Source: Tyto alba (Eukaryota > Chordata > Aves > Strigiformes > Tytonidae). From it: a stretch of 64,000 nt of DNA. Positions 33,601 through 48,975 of this stretch are shown in pieces. Below the pieces are notes generated by a model that was given only the letters and a program-made list of their open reading frames with translations, searched no databases and was not told where the DNA came from. The position numbers were made by a program, and so were the translations under genes. Each line of letters starts with the position of its first letter. Positions within the stretch are counted from its first letter, which is position 1. Location: positions 713,230 through 777,229 of the forward strand of contig NW_024881324.1 of NCBI RefSeq assembly GCF_018691265.1, in the 5' to 3' direction.

Positions 33601-36600
33601 CAGAGTGGTCAGGTTTGGATCGGAACCTTAGAAAGGATGATGGTTGATCGACAGGGTGTGGGGTTACTGATTTTGTACTTGGCCAAGGTCTATAGTAAAC
33701 AGCTCAGTCCTCAGCTGGTTTCACAAATTACATTATCCAGTCATTAATGCTCTTCAAATTTGAAACTGATTGAAGTTTAGCAGTAGGGATTAAAAAAAAA
33801 AAAAAAATCACTGTAATAATAGCCTGTCTGACTATTTTATGGAAATCAGAGGCATTTACTAACTGAAAGCTCTGTATGTAAGCAAGGAAGTTAATGTGAC
33901 TGCAAACAAAAAAATTAATGTGACTTACCACAGAGGCTGCCTCATAAAAACATTAAGTCAAATTAAAAACAAAATATGAAAAATCTGTGGCTGATTATAT
34001 TGAATAGGTTGCTATGAGGAATAGGGAGGACATGTGCGTTTATGCCTGTCTACAAAATAATTGCCCTTTCTGTTTTTTTTTGTTTGGTTGTGGGGTTTTT
34101 GTTTGTTTTTTTGCTTGTTTGTTTGTTTTGCTTTTTAATTTCAAAGTATCCCTGTTGTACAAAGCCCATTTCTAACAACAAACCACTGCCTTGGTGATAG
34201 GTTTGCATGTGTGTGTGAGCCTGTGACTTCTGTCATCAAAAGTAATGGAATTAAAAAGAAACTGGTAGCAATATACAAATGAAACTGTTGGGAATATTAA
34301 AAAATATGTATTTTTCTTCACCTGACACTATTGCAGCCTCTAGCTTCTAAGCAGTTAGTTCCTCTCTTCGGAAAATACTGAATTTCTGATAAAGTTTCAC
34401 ACCATTATGGATTGTTGACATCTGATTACCTCAACAGAAATGGCAGAAGGAGCTTCTAGAGGTCACCCTTGCATGAGCAACCTCCTTTACTGATGGCAAA
34501 TGTGGCAATGCTGGAGCAAAGGGAAAGCTGCCTCAGTCAGCTGCAATAGCTCACTCGCCTTTATCCAGAAACAGATATAAGAAAGGTCTGCATGTTGTAA
34601 TACGTTGTTTTTTCTTCCCTCTCTCTACTTTGGTCATTCACCTCATTTATTCTCCATGTTTCTAAGCATCTAATGTATTCCTTTATTTAAATGACAGATC
34701 ATTAAGACCATTTGCATTTTGAAATGAATCAAACAGCTCCTGTTCAGCCACATCGTTTTTAATTTCATGCCTGTTCCAAAACTCAGCCTTCTCTTGGGTA
34801 CAGCTGGGTCTTAAGGGCTAAACTGTCACAAAGCAAATGCAAAAGCCTCGTAATGCCTGCACTGGTCATCATTCCAAACTGAGCATCAGTAGTACCTCTA
34901 CACTCCCTCCTGCAGCCAGTTAAGCAGCATGGCTTTCCTCTTGCCAAGTACTATTTGCCTGGTTTATGTTTTGCAATGTATCCATTTTACTAAAAACAAA
35001 CTCCCCATGTGCTCCAAGAAAGAGGCGGCAAGATTTACCATCATCTCAGTTCCCCACTGGCATTAGTATATCCTGGCTGCCAAGATTCAGCACTGCAACA
35101 ATACACACTAACAGCAACAAGGCTCCTCATGTCTTGCTCTAAATTGCAATTTTATCTCCTATTATGTGAGGCATAAACCTGCAGGTCCTGTAAAATCTCT
35201 GCAAATAAGAAACAAAATGATCTATCTCTCTTCAGCACAGTTTCTGCCTGCTTTTGACAACACAGCAGTGATACAGACTATGTTTTAACTACAGAGAGTT
35301 TTTTAACCCTGAAAGTTGTCAGCAGAAAAACATGGACAACCGTTCTGGCTCACAGTGCACAGCTGATACTCAGCAGTCCATGTTTATATTCTCTGGCAAG
35401 TTCATAATTTTATTGAAAGAAATTCAGAGCATGGTATCAGGAGTGGCTGCCATACCTGTCTGGGCAGCTTTTCCTTGAATTAAGGGTTGGCCTTTTTCTT
35501 CCTTTTTTTAGCCAACAGCAAAACCAGGAAACTGAAATGATCGCCACCTTCAAAGACCTCGTAATACTCAAAACTAAATCTCAAGAGGCTCAGCCCATCT
35601 CCAGTATAGTACATAACATTCTATTATCTCTAGAATTTGTTTTATAGTTTGGGCAGGGAGTTACTTTGCAAGCCATATGACAATTAAACTGCTGTATTTG
35701 AATAGGCTTTAAAATGAGGGTGCTCCCTTACAAGAATTTTCCACTATGCTTCTGAATTTACTACTTTCCTGTTCATCTTCTGACCATACGCTCTTTACAG
35801 AATGTGGTGCAAACCAAAAAATAAGTAGGTCTGGGTTTTGTTTGCTGGGGGTTTTTTGTTGTTGTTTTTGTGTTCTTTTTTTAAAAACAAAACAAACCAA
35901 AAAAAACAGCAATGAAACAAAACCAAAAAACAACAAAACAAACTTAAACCAAGATGCTGATAATTACGTGTGCCCTTGGTGTCATTTTCATAAGCCCAAA
36001 TTCTGCTGGATGAGCTGCACTGGTCTAATCTTTAAACCTCGCATTTCTAGTTGCAATTACTGTTACATCTAACATATTCAATATTATTTAAGTTTCTACC
36101 AGTGCAATTAGAGTCCAATCACAACATTAATAGCATGCCTTATAGGTTACAAAAACCAAAACACCAGCTCTCAGTCTACTGGATTTGCTCTAAGAAGCAG
36201 TGAATTTAAATCCTGCACAAAATTCTTTCAACATTAAGAAATTCTTTAATCATCTTGATCTGAGAGGATTATGACATGGATCAGTTGTAATATGAATGGC
36301 ATGCTGGTCAAATTCTTAGTGTATTAGAAAAAAACATTCAAAGTATATACACGGCTAGCTCAGCTAAACTCTGTTGGAAGATTAGGTTAAGCTTTAAATA
36401 TGTTATGAGCGTAATTCTTCAGATGTTAAGTCCCAGGAAACAATCACTTTCAACCAGTCTGGCGCTCAAATGAGAGAAGTATTCATGTAACTGCTAAACT
36501 GGCAGGGAAAAGGACAGCAAAGAATATGGGATGCGTTTTTTACTATGAATATTTTCCTTTTACCTATTTCCATACAATCAAGAATATGCATGTGTAAACT

Positions 36601-39600
36601 CACTGTGTAGTTTATTGGTTTCAGCTTAAAAAAATTAATCCAACACCAGTGACAGCCAAATGCAGCCAACTAAAACGCCAAGAGTCTTTCACCATCCACC
36701 AGGAAAAAAATAAAATAAAAATCATAAGATGCTGACAAGTGCTTGCCTAAGCCAACTGAAAGCCTTTGAATTTGAAGGAAATTTTCTGAACAAACCTGCA
36801 AAGCCAACTGAGGAACTGCAATGAGCCTTCAGAATAGACAGCAGAGCTATATTGATCAAGAAAGTACTTAGGAGCAAACAGTATCACTGTGTTTCTGGAG
36901 CTGGCTTCTAGCTCTCCATCAAAAATACATCTCCATTTCAGAATAAGAAATGTTATAATTCAAGGCAGGAATTACACACCTGATACATCCAATACTTCAG
37001 CATCTAGTCTAAGCTAGATTTCTAATTTCACTGTCAACTGAGAGAATGGGCAAATCCAGACACACTTGTCTTTCCTTGATGGCTGGAGCCTAGAAGCCCA
37101 TCTTGAATTAATCCTCTAACCTCATACAGTGGGAGGGGGGCAAGATGTATCTTGCCTTCAAAAAGTTTCCAGGAGCAGCTGGGATCTGAAAGTGTACCAC
37201 AGTCAAGAAACCTTTGGGATTCACTGCATCTTTCTTCTCGCCATGGGGAAACAGACCGAAACAAACAGCCTCTCCAAACAAACAGCCTTTTCTGAATTTC
37301 TGTTCTTGCCTTTGGAATGGACAAGGCAAAGGTGAGGCCAAGTACACCACAGCTAGAGTCTTTGCAAATAATTCCCTTTTAATTTTTGCAGTGTAGAGTT
37401 TGAATGCTCTTCGCCCAAGCAGCACTTCAGCCAACAATGCCGGCAGACAACGGGTGAGCTGGTAAGTCTGGTGTGCTCGTGCCTGCTCTTACTTTTCCTC
37501 TTCACCCCGCAAGGGCAGATCTTAGAGCTCGGCATTCGTGGGCACAGGTAGCAAGAGAACAAAAACACTAGTTGCACACTTTCCTCTCGATTTCTGTTCC
37601 TCAAACATGTGTATGAAGCAGTCTTCAAAAGGCACAAGCAAACTGGGGAGAAAGCTGCAATGTTCCTTTCCACTAACTGAAACTAGCTGAAATATTACAG
37701 CCAACTGACTGAATGGTACCAACTGCCTGCCTAGGAGTGAAGCTGCATCACATACAGTCATCTCCAGGTGAAACAGAAGGGCCTTATTATGGAAGAAACC
37801 ACCCCATTACCAGCTTTTAAGGCACTTGCATCGTCCACTGCAGTTCCACTAGTCACCCAACTGCTGCAGGAGTCCATCTCACCCAGAGACAAGGTGACAA
37901 ACAGGGACAGAGTGAGGGAGAGATCCTATTGACAGGGAGGTGTTTCAGAGCACCAGAAGCATACACGTTAGAAGAAGGTGAAGAGCTTGCACTGACACCC
38001 AGAACGACAGCCTGTATTCTGGCCTTTCGAGTTAGACTGGATGTTAATGCTGGTCTTCGGTATATGAAGAAGTACTCAAAACAGGAGGTGAAGAGAAACA
38101 ATGCCCTTCGAAAAGGGCACGTACCCTTCATCTGCCCTCTGGATCCTAATACACTGTCCCAGCAGTATAAGCTCCTTTCACACCCAACGGTGAGCACGAT
38201 GCGTCCTCAGCATGCACGTAAATAAAGCATATAAGCACAGGGTAAGTACAAATATGCACATAGCATGTCTGGGTGCCAGTGCAAACCATGGTCACCTATC
38301 TGTATTCTGAAACCTAGAGGCTCAGTATCTTTAAACATTAACTTCAATGATACTTTTTTGTTAAAAATAAAACAATGGTTCTGTAGTTTTTAACAAAATT
38401 TGTCCAGAGTTTGCCACTTGGTTTTCTTTCCTTTTAACTGAATCAAAGATTCTTGTTCCACAGTTGTAGTGCAGCATTCATATTAAATTTTAATGAATAT
38501 TTAAAGTGCAAAACCACAATATCTTTTGCTTGGTTGAGTTCTTGTCACACTTCTATTATTTTACTATAAAGTACCCTGCAATTGCACAGCAAACTACTTT
38601 TGCTTTAAAAAGCCCATAAATCAACCCCATTAAAAGTACACACAATAACTTTTTAAAGAGCATCAGGACATATAGTTAATAGATATGCTCAAAAGAATAA
38701 TTTTGTATTAGGGAGAAAAGTTGTATTTCACACTCTCATAATGACTTGGAGCTATAAAGCACTCCACGAGAAAGCTACATAGCTATTAATTATGACTTGG
38801 ATAAAGTCTAAAGAAAACTTTTCAAGTTATGAATTTACTTTATAGAGATGCCTGTTATACAGCTGATGCAGCCTTTTCACAGTCTACTCTTCAAAACCAC
38901 AGCACGTGTCACTGCCTAGTGCAAATCTGCACACAGCCGAGTACAAAAGGAGGACAGAAATAGTCAAATGGGAATGACACATACTCTCTGCTCCCAAACT
39001 GATTAAAGGAAAAGGCTTGCGATAACTAGGTGGAGAAGAAAGCTAGGAGAGCTTCCTAATCACCACCTCTGACCACATGCAGCAACTCCCCAAGAGCCTT
39101 AGCAAACCAAGTATTTCCACTGCTGCTCTCTGACACACCCTTTAGCCACATGGAAGAAGTTTCAGAGAGGTGGGAACAGCTTAGGAGGGCTGAACTGCCT
39201 CCTGTTACACAGATTTCTCTCTATGTAGATGCTTCACTGACTGTGGAATGTATCTAGGCCCAAGCAATTACACAAAGTCAAAGAGAAAGACTAAGATAGA
39301 AACAGGGGTTGAACCCAGACCTCCAGATCCTGGTGAATCAGTGTCAGACAGAAAGGATTACTCTGGGAAAGACCAACAAATGGCAGGGAAAGAAAACAGC
39401 AAGTGAGATAAAATGAATAAAGCGTCATGTGGACCCACGGAAAAGCATCCTAAGTTGATGCTTTTCATCAGAAGGAAAAGAAAGTAAAGAGCAGAGGGAA
39501 GAATAGTGAAAGGTGGGAAGGGGTGGGAGGGGAAGAGGAAGGGAGCAAAGCAAAGCAGGTGGAGGGTGTGCGGGGAGGCCAGACCGGTAAGCAGTGAAAG

Positions 39601-42600
39601 AGTTGTTAGGGTAAGCTTGCCACAGCTACCATGGGTGCCACAGGTCGAATTAAAACAAAGAGAAATAAAGTTTCTCAGGCACATACAGCTTTCTTCCATA
39701 ACAGTATCAGGAATGGAGAAAACTGCAGGTACGAAATGCATCGGTCACCAACTTGTGACACTCCCGCCTCGTGCTGCTGCACTCAGAAAATACTGATGGT
39801 CCCATTAAGGAGTAAATTGACGCATACTAGCTTGATTACATCCCTTACTTTAATTACAGAAGTAGGCTACAAGTACTGCTAAGTACTAATGCACATTATA
39901 TGCTTTTCCTCTTTCCACAAAAAGCAGGATCCTGGCTCTGGATTAATCCAATCCTCTCCATTAAGCCTGATTCAGCTTGAGAGTCTTCAGACATTTAGCT
40001 AGGAACTATTTAAATGCCAATGTTTTAACCAAAAATCCTTTAAAAATATTTCCATCAAAAGAAAAAAGTAAATGAAATAAGCTTCCTACCGAACTAACAG
40101 AACACTCACACCACCCTATTAAACGGACAGGATATTCAAATAATTCCACAGCAACTTCATTTGAGATGTATGCATCTTTAACAACATTGCTCCTTGGTAA
40201 ATGAGGAAGAGAATAAAACACAGAGGTGTAATGGTCACGTTTACACTCGACCACTGTAGAGATCACAGGCTTTTATACAGCTTGGCCTATATATTATTTT
40301 CTAAATCTGTTTTATCAGTATCACTGACACTAATAGATGTTTCACTTAATATAGTAATGCAGATATACTTGTATGATCACATACATGCTGAATAATTTAT
40401 TTGGTCCAGATATGTCTCTGTGAACTATGTTTCAGCCACTAGTAATTCACATAGTTAGGAATTATATACTTCTCTGAGATTTTATCATTAGCTTTTAGCT
40501 CTGTTCTTGCAACAGAGACTAGAAATTGTGTCATATGAAATATGAACCGTTTCATCCACATTGTTTAATGATGATACTGAGAACAACATGTGTGTGAAAA
40601 CTGCCATTAAATATTAAGTAATAGCACTGAAAAAAACCCTATGTTTTCCTAAGTATTTGTGTGGTGATTTATATATTTTAGATTCGGGATAATAGCTCCT
40701 TCTTCAGAGTAGATATGTGTAAAGCCTCGAGCTTCCAAGTCCACATGTCCATGCTTAAATTTAAGCACAGGAGTGAGCTTAACAAAGACATAACTGACTG
40801 TATGACTGATGGATTGGGTCTCTTCAGGAACATGCTTTTTTACTTATAAGCAAGTGAGTGCCAGAGTCTCAGTAAAAGAAATGAAATCTAGACTGTATGC
40901 TTAAAAAAGTTAAGTATGCATGCTAGTGCAACTTGTTGAAAAAAATATATAAAATACACACTTAAGCACATTCTCAAATTTGGCTCTTTTGATAGTGGTT
41001 CATCTTGACTTCAGACTCCATGCCATCTCCTGCAGAATCCCACACCTCTTCTTGCAAGAACCTTTCATACAGAGAGCCCTTCACCACTGAGATTTGAAAA
41101 TTCAGACCTGTCGATAATTACAAAACCTTTATCTGAGCCATGAGTTAACAGAAGAAAGCCATCCTGTGGGACTCGAGGATTAATTCAAAACACAAGCCAA
41201 AGAAAGTGAGACAAACAGATGAATAGAGATCTTGATGCACTGACTCACATCACAGTATCATCCACCTCTTTAGATACACTTGCAGAAGGAATTGACTCAA
41301 CTTATTTTGAAATTTAGAAGGCTATGTCTTATGAGATAAATGAATATATTCACATTTGTGCCCAGATCAACCAAAATGTATAGAACCTGTACTCATTAAT
41401 ATATTCAGACAGCAGAATATTAAGACCCTAGCAGCAAAAATTTTAGAGACTAAGACTATTTAAAAAATTGACCTGAAACAAATCAAGAGGGTAAGAAAAA
41501 GAGTATTTTCAACTTCACATCTCTACTCTGCCTTAAAAAAACCTATTGCTTTACCACTATTCCTCATTACTAAATCCATGGTACACTTAATGTCAGTCAT
41601 TCTAATTTATTGCCAGATTTCCTTCTATTAATTTCCTATTATTTTATCCTTCATAAGAATACTTACCAGCTACTGTAAGGATAAAACATCAGAGATGTGA
41701 AAAGGCATTAAGAAAATCTTTCTGTGAGAAACCAGACTACCAGTGCATCTATAAGGAAACAGAAAGTTACTACGTCAGACACTAAAAGCCTCACTTCAGA
41801 GAGCTAGGAGGATGGAGGAGAAAGGAAGAAAAGACAGTTCATTTCAACATGTGACATGTGCAAACTGTCACACTGTTCATGCAAATATAAAAATATGTGC
41901 TCTAACCAATATGCGGTTTTAGCCAGTTTTAAGTCTCTGCTGATGACTGTTTAAAAGAAGGTCTGATTTTCTAAGAAACAGAATGTAGCACTGTAGAAAC
42001 TGTTAAATCAGATCAGATCTGTTGTTCATCCACACCAGTACCTTATGCCTGACAATGCCAGAGCAGGATGCTTTAGGAGACAAAAAAAAAAAAAAAAAAA
42101 AAAAAAGGAAAATAACCACAAACACATGCACACACACACAAAAAAAATGACCAAAAAATCCCCAACAGTAGCTAGATGATAGCTAATCTGTGCTTTGATT
42201 TGAAATATTCCTTCTAATTAGCAACTGGTTTAAAACCTGATATGTGAATTTTTACATCACAACCACAGACCACAGTTTGTTAGGAATATCATAATACTGG
42301 GTATTATCCAACATAGTATTTTTAAATAAAAAGACTTCCCTTTTGATGCAATAAAAACATCCCAGGTTCTTTTGTTTCATGTGTATTTTTCCACATCCCT
42401 AACCATTTTATTTTCTTACCATGAGGTTCTCCTAGAGCTACAATGCCCCTTCTGAGATGTGATTTCAAAGAATCACAGATAAGCTCAAATCATTGATTTT
42501 ATATAGCCTGGGATATTCACTGTTCTTTATCTCTACACAACATCTTATTGACTTTTTAATGACCTCTGATGGAGCGTCAGAAGAGATTTTCACCAAACTG

Positions 42601-45600
42601 GCTTAAACAATGTTTTTCTAAATCTTTATTGCTAAAGTAGCACCATGTCAAGTTTTTCAGTTCACCATTCACCTACCATTCTGCATTGCTCTTGCTTTAC
42701 CAACATTAACTTGATATCACATCATCTGGCTTTCTGCATAGAAACATCGACTTTTTTACAAACTATGCATATACAATGAATTCTTCATCAGTAAATCTTT
42801 CAGCCCCACTGATCGCCCTTTTATTCGGCACTTTATTATTATTTATCTTTGCCATATTGATATATTCAAACAAGTATAGCAATGAGAAAGAACAAATAAT
42901 TATTTCCTCAGAAACAGCTTTATTTCCTTAGAAAGAAGTTAGATGTTCTCTGCCTACTGTTTCCCCTCATGTTGCGTGAAACCAACAATACCAAGAGAAT
43001 CTGAAAGGCTCCAGAAAGGATTGTTCACTATGAATTTTCTTTAAAAAAGACAGATAAAACAATGTACACATACACTATCAACAGTGTCAGCTTCACAGGT
43101 GAGCAATCAGCAATGCCACAGGTATGAAAGCGTCACAGCAGCCCGCAGTATAAACTAGAAGGCTGCTGACGGTCAACTGGTTCAGTCATCAGCAAGGAAT
43201 AAGCCTCTCCCTGCTGTACCACCTCAACAGTATGGAAAGAAGAACAGACAGCAGTGTCTCCCTGCAAGACATCTCATAGGGATAACAAAAGACAAGTCTA
43301 AATGGAGTTGAGGACTTCTCCTGTAGGACATCTTCTGCAGTAGAAGCTCCCCATGGGGTTAATCAGAACAAAGGTTGTCAAAGACAGCCTGGCTTGGGTA
43401 AGAAAGCTTTTCTTGCAGCAGAACCATGACCACTGCAGGACACAGGTACAAGAAGTGGTCTTAGATTACAGATTCGCTTGAAGACCCACCTGCTCAGGAT
43501 ACGCATTTCTGCAAAGTGCAGAAATTAAGTTTACTACAGCAGGCTGAAATCCAACTGCAGCAGCAGCTATGTTTGGGAACACTTAGACAAGAACAATGAC
43601 AACACTGTTGCCTAAGATACAGAAAGTTGGAAGAAACACCAGACAGGCCACCGGGAGAATCTGGTGCCTCAGGTGATGTACCAGAACAAATGTTTTCCCA
43701 AGAACACTGCAAATGATGATCCTCACACTTTCTGTTCTTATTTCAAGAAGGTGGTAAGTACATTCAGATGTACTCCATGGGAACAAGAGATGGACAGGCA
43801 GGTTAAACCCAAGAAGTCCACTGAAGCATGAACAACAAGCTGTAGGATACAGATACGTTAGGTCATCTGGGTATGAAAATATTTTCAGTGTTTGCATACT
43901 TGCAACATTTTTTAATTTCCTGCTTCGTTGGTATGCTAAAGGTCACCTTAGTATGTCAAAAGAAGCAGGCAGAGAAGCCAGTCACAACCTGGTCTGCTGG
44001 AAAGAGAACTAGTTTGCTTGTTTCGTTAATGAAGAAACATGGTAAAGAGACTTCCACCCTGCGAGCTTTTTTGCTGGTAGAGAAAGGGCTGCACAGGTCA
44101 GGACTGAGCCAGGCGACTCTCTTATGATGCACCATAAAAACAATGCCAGTGCTGATGAGGGCAGAATGTTTCAGGCTTTATTACTTCCACACATCTCCTT
44201 GTTTCTCAGATTCCCCCCACTGACAGAATTGTAGTCAGTGGGCTCATAAAGCTGATTGAACTGATGAGGATCTCCAGGGAAATCTTTTGAAGGGGACTGG
44301 TCTGCTGCCTACCTCTGCTCCAAAATGTACATCAACCGGCTAAGAACGTCTACTTCCCACCTGCAGATAATTTGGATGGAAATACTTAATCAATTTCCTG
44401 TGCTATATTTAACTCAACAGATAGTCCCACAGGTGAAAAATGTTCAGCTAACGAGAAATCAAGAAACAGACTTGATAGCCTGTTTTGCTATCAAGTCACA
44501 AAATAATATGCCTTTGGCAGTAAGTTTAACATCATCACAAATCACCTGGCAGTTCAGTCCCTTCAGTTAATAAAGGACAGAAATATGGTGGAATGCTGAC
44601 CCCTGTAACCCTCTATTTTTACAGTCCAATTGGCTTTCTGGCAAAGGCAGTCTTTGACACAGAGGGTTGGCTGGGCCAGAGGACAGTGAAGTTGCAGCCC
44701 TCCAGACTAACAGCTCCCAGCTCCTGCAGCCTGCCCAGCCTGTGCTTCAGGTCACTCCGTCTGGAGCTGTGACCAGAAAAAACACTCTGGAGACAACTGT
44801 GTGGAAGATGAGCCTCTGAGGTCAGTATAGTGCATTTCCTTGAACTACAAGCTACCCAAGTTCTGACTACAGTGGAGTTCCTACACAGGGTCAGACCGGA
44901 GTGAAGAGACTTCTGCTCTGATTTTTGAAGAGCCGTCCTCCTTCCCTAGACTCTGACTGCAAGTGCCGCAGTCTCTCACAGGCAGACAAATATAGGCAAA
45001 AATGTACAAGAGCAATTTAAGAATGCTTCACATCCCACATGGGGATGTTTAGTTCCTAGTGCTTTTGACTCTCCAGAGAGAAGCCTGCTGTTCATTTACA
45101 TGGGAAAGAACAATGCAAAGGAGCATACAGTGATAGACTTTGGTTACCAAACATGGCATGGTGTGTTAGCTCTGCTTTTACATTCATAGGGTTCAACAGA
45201 AAACAAATAAAATAAAATACCTGTCTGTATGCATAAAACCTAGAAAACTTATTATCTGAGTAACACACAACCAACTAGTATTGCTCAAGAACAGTTCCAG
45301 CTGTAAAACTACCATCACACTAATAATTTTTTAAAAAATAGTTTAGAAACTAAATGCTGTCTCCAGAGATTCTCAAAGAGAAGGGTAAATTTAAACAATT
45401 GTTGCTATAAATCTAGACATTTCCTACCTCTCTGAAAGGCATTATTGCCTCCTAGGGAGATGTATTCCAAGTTCATTGAAGCACTCAATTTCAAAGTAAC
45501 TGAGTGATGTTAGGTACCACTAACAATCTTGTATGTGCATTTTAGTACTTAATTATGAAATACATGAAAATTTTTCTGACACATCAATTATTTCAGCATG

Positions 45601-48600
45601 AAATTATTTCCTATATTTTTGTGCCACTGTCACAACAATAGCACATTACAAAGTTCTCGTAATATAGTCATCATCGGATTAAAGATTGTGGATTTTTAGA
45701 TTTTGACACTATATGGGTAAATTACCCAATTCACCATACTTCAGAACAAAACAAACCGAAACTGCACGCAGTGCAGTCTTCAGGCTTGGCTGGGTTAACA
45801 GGGTGATTATGAAAAAACATATCATTCGATATGAATGCCTTGCCTGCTTCCTGCAGTAGAAGCAGCAACATTGATTAGCACTCTTCCTTAGTCCTGCTTG
45901 GTCTCCTCTGCAACAGCGCACCTCAAATGCCATCCACTTCCAGAAAGACATTTCTGCTTCTCTTTAAATGGTGACACATGCCACTTGCCTCAGTCGGTCA
46001 ACAGAAACCTCAGATGCTTGGCCAACAGCATTAGCTTTTGGGTACCTCTACCACTCTGTTAGACAATTCAGAAAATAAACTGAGTACAGAGGCTGAATTA
46101 CCCTCTCTCACAAAGAAACACACCTATTTCAGGATGTGGTTCAGATATATTGCTTGGCTACTATGACAAAACCTATTGCACCAGAGAGGGGGAAAAAATG
46201 CAAGGCAAGCAAAAACAACTTCTGTGGATTTTAAGGGACCTGGAGCACTTCTTTACAAATTTTCAGCCAAAATTGCTAAAGGGAAAGAAAATGGACATTT
46301 AAGCTGCACTAGGATAATGTAATGTTAAGGATACACCTCTTGTTAAAATACAAACAGGGCTGAAAATCACTTTGAATAGTAGCTTTGTGATGAGAAGCTT
46401 AAGGCAACTGCTTCCTGGAATATTCTCCACTTGATCTGGCTGAACAAATATTAGGGAATTTAACTGAGGAAAGATAAGTCTGTAGATGTTCACAAGTCTG
46501 CCACTGTCACTGTGGCTGGCCTAAAGACTTACACAAGACGGTTTGCTTTTTGTGCGTAGCAAAAGAAAAGAGTTCTCACTGTCTCAGTATACATCTGCTC
46601 ATGAACAGAGATCCACTGAGAGCAGTCCACCAGAAAACCATTACACGGCTCTGGCTTTCTCATCCCATCCTGTTGTCTGAATTTAACCTTCAGTTTTCAT
46701 CTCACTCAGCACGTGCCTGCATGACCAGCTAGGTTTATCTAGACTTGCAGAACAGCACACACATCAAACTGCCCATTCCCCCTTCTGCTAGCAGGTCTTC
46801 ATACATGGAGGATAAATAGAGGAGCAGAGAAAGAATAGAGAGCTTCCACCAACATACACTTTAGCTCAAACCAGGGAATTGGCTGCCTTAAACTGCTTCT
46901 CCTAGTTAGGCAAGACTCACAAAGCATGGATGGAAAAGCTGAAGTTAGAAGCGAGCAGTCACTTCTTCAACAAACTTAGTGGATTTCCAACCATTTCTGA
47001 CAGCAGGTGGAGCACCAAGAGTGCTAAATATGGAGAGGTAACTATCTCCCTGTATTTGTCTGCCATCTAGTAAAGTTAGATTTGACTCCTAGGCACTGCC
47101 TGCAGAAAAGACAGAGAAACTATTGCTGCTTCAAGTACTCTTCTCTCCACCGGGCAATGGAAGAAAGCAATCAGAAACCTCTGATAACATAATGCAAGAC
47201 CAACAAAAGCGAAGAACAAATTTCTCCCACTTTGGCAAGAGGGGTCCATTTGCTTCCAGAAAATATCTGTAGAAACTTTATTTACAAAAATCCTCAGGCC
47301 AGAAAAAATAGCATATAAAGAATCGTTAGAATGGCACCATACCTATCAGAAAAAGTTATGTGGCTTGGCTGTTCTTAATGTTAGAGGTCTGACTGAGAAC
47401 ATAAGTAGAGGTTCAAAGCAGTTCAGTACTGGAGACTAAATCACAACGTGGATTTTGAGCTCTGTATAAAGAATTCTGTAGCAGCGTTTCCCAACAGAAG
47501 TCAATACATCCGTTTTTTAAAAAGCTCTGGTAGTGTCTCCCTCATATGTTTATATCATGCACCACTCAATCTGCAAAAAGTGGGAATACTCCATGATGAC
47601 TTCGAGGAGAAGAATATATTCAGTCATTTCATGAGTTATAAAGGACAAATATTTCCAGTCACTTTCATTATAGCATAATCGTCACTCTTCAGTAAGAAAA
47701 AAAACTCGATCAAAAAAGAGTGGGCTAAAATTATGTCCACTTACGAGAAGAAGGATAGAATGATATTTGAATGAACACTAAAATAAACCCGAAATTCAAC
47801 AAGCTAACTCTTGAAAAGACAATTACATTACAAAAGATTATATTTAATTGATCTTTTAAAACTCAAATCTATAAACCTGTTCCTGACTCAAAGTAAATTT
47901 ACAACTCATGATTCTAAACAGAGGTACAAAACTATGCTGTTGGATGACATATGCTTAAGTTTTAGACCACAATTTGTTATTGCACACTTAATTATTAACA
48001 CTTAAACAGCAGTGAGAAGAAATGTCAAATGCTATGAAAAGTATAATTTATTTATCCTGGCAGATATTAAATGGCCTGTATTAATGACTTTTGGAACTAT
48101 TACTAATGAGGAAAACCAGCCATCCTGGAATGGCAGCAATATCTGCAGTGAGGGGACAGTCTTCTAGACATTAAAAAATAATGGAATATCACACTATAAG
48201 GTAAGAAAAACAGTTTATCAAAGAGGATGTTTACGACTCAATTTCTAAATTGCTGCCACAGCCCAATGGGGGAGAAATTCTGAAAGTGACTCCAGCAGCT
48301 CTGCTACATGATTAGTCCCAGCAGCTATCAGCTAACTGGAGTTCTTGTCTGTGTAACTGCCCCGGAGTCTAGTCCTTTGGTTACACGCAACCAAGCCGCT
48401 AAACAGGGATCCTCAGGGACAGCAAGGCAGATCAGTTCCTTTCCTGCACTTTTTTGCAGGGCAGAGCAATGGGAAAATGGTCAAATTATGTTTTCTATTA
48501 TGCTTTTCTCAAAAGCTTAAAATAGGACCATATTAGTTTACCTTCCAAGGTATACTAAAAATCATACACAGCCTCCTGCGGTATGTAAATGCAGACAGGA

Positions 48601-48773
48601 ATGCAGTGGCTACCCATAGGTACATTTCCTAAGCAGAAAGAACTTTTGTAAATTCAGTTAGCCAGAATAAACGGACAATTCAAGAACTGCATAAGCATAT
48701 CATTTCACTATTTCACTTTTTAACTGAAGATCAAAAGCCACTGTGGTACAACAGTGTTTATCTCAGTACTGAC
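27627..48773 (-). other. 21-kb DCDC2 intron
   Basis: Apart from the LTR at 29083-29974, this is ordinary AT-rich intron with no supported exon or RNA gene. It includes a CAAAA tract at about 30755-30782, TTTG-rich DNA at 34070-34135, a T-rich/A-rich inverted block at 35835-35943, a 25-A run at 42082-42106 followed by a short CA repeat, and scattered short open frames without domains. Confidence 0.65.
29083..29974 (+). mobile_element. ERVL-like LTR, 892 bp
   Basis: The left end TGTCCTGGGTTTGAG mirrors the right end CTCAAACCCCACTACA, the imperfect terminal palindrome of this LTR class. A TATA-like ATATTTAAG lies near 29227 and AATAAA at 29875-29880. The second half closely matches the partial LTR at 1-551. 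Flanking 5-mers CCCAT and CCTTG do not form a clear duplication. No internal retroviral sequence adjoins, so it is probably a solo LTR. Apparent proteins in all frames of this GC-rich stretch are not genes. Confidence 0.8.
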
Positions 48774-48975
48774 CATTATCTTGAAGGACTCTGGTGGAAG
48801 CTGTTACTCTTACTGTCTGTTTTACTTTTGTAGAGTTGTTAGAAGAGTGTTGTCTAGACACCAAATCCTCTGGATTCTGGCTTTTTTTGTCCTTTCTTTT
48901 GGGAAGCTGAGGTGAAGAACTGTTTTCTCCCGTGTCACTGGATCCAACAGTAGATTTAGATTGCCGATCATTTCC
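48774..48975 (-). CDS. DCDC2: DCDC2 Ser/Lys-rich linker exon
   Basis: Exon of 202 bases. The acceptor CTTCTTTTCAG precedes 48975 and the donor is GTCAGT at 48773-48768. It enters in phase 0 with GNDRQSKSTVGSSD, a stretch almost unchanged in vertebrate DCDC2, continues with a basic PKRKDKK cluster and ends in phase 1 with VLQDN-G. It is the linker after the second doublecortin domain, rich in Ser, Lys and Gln and probably disordered. The phase joins correctly to the exons on both sides. Confidence 0.95.
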
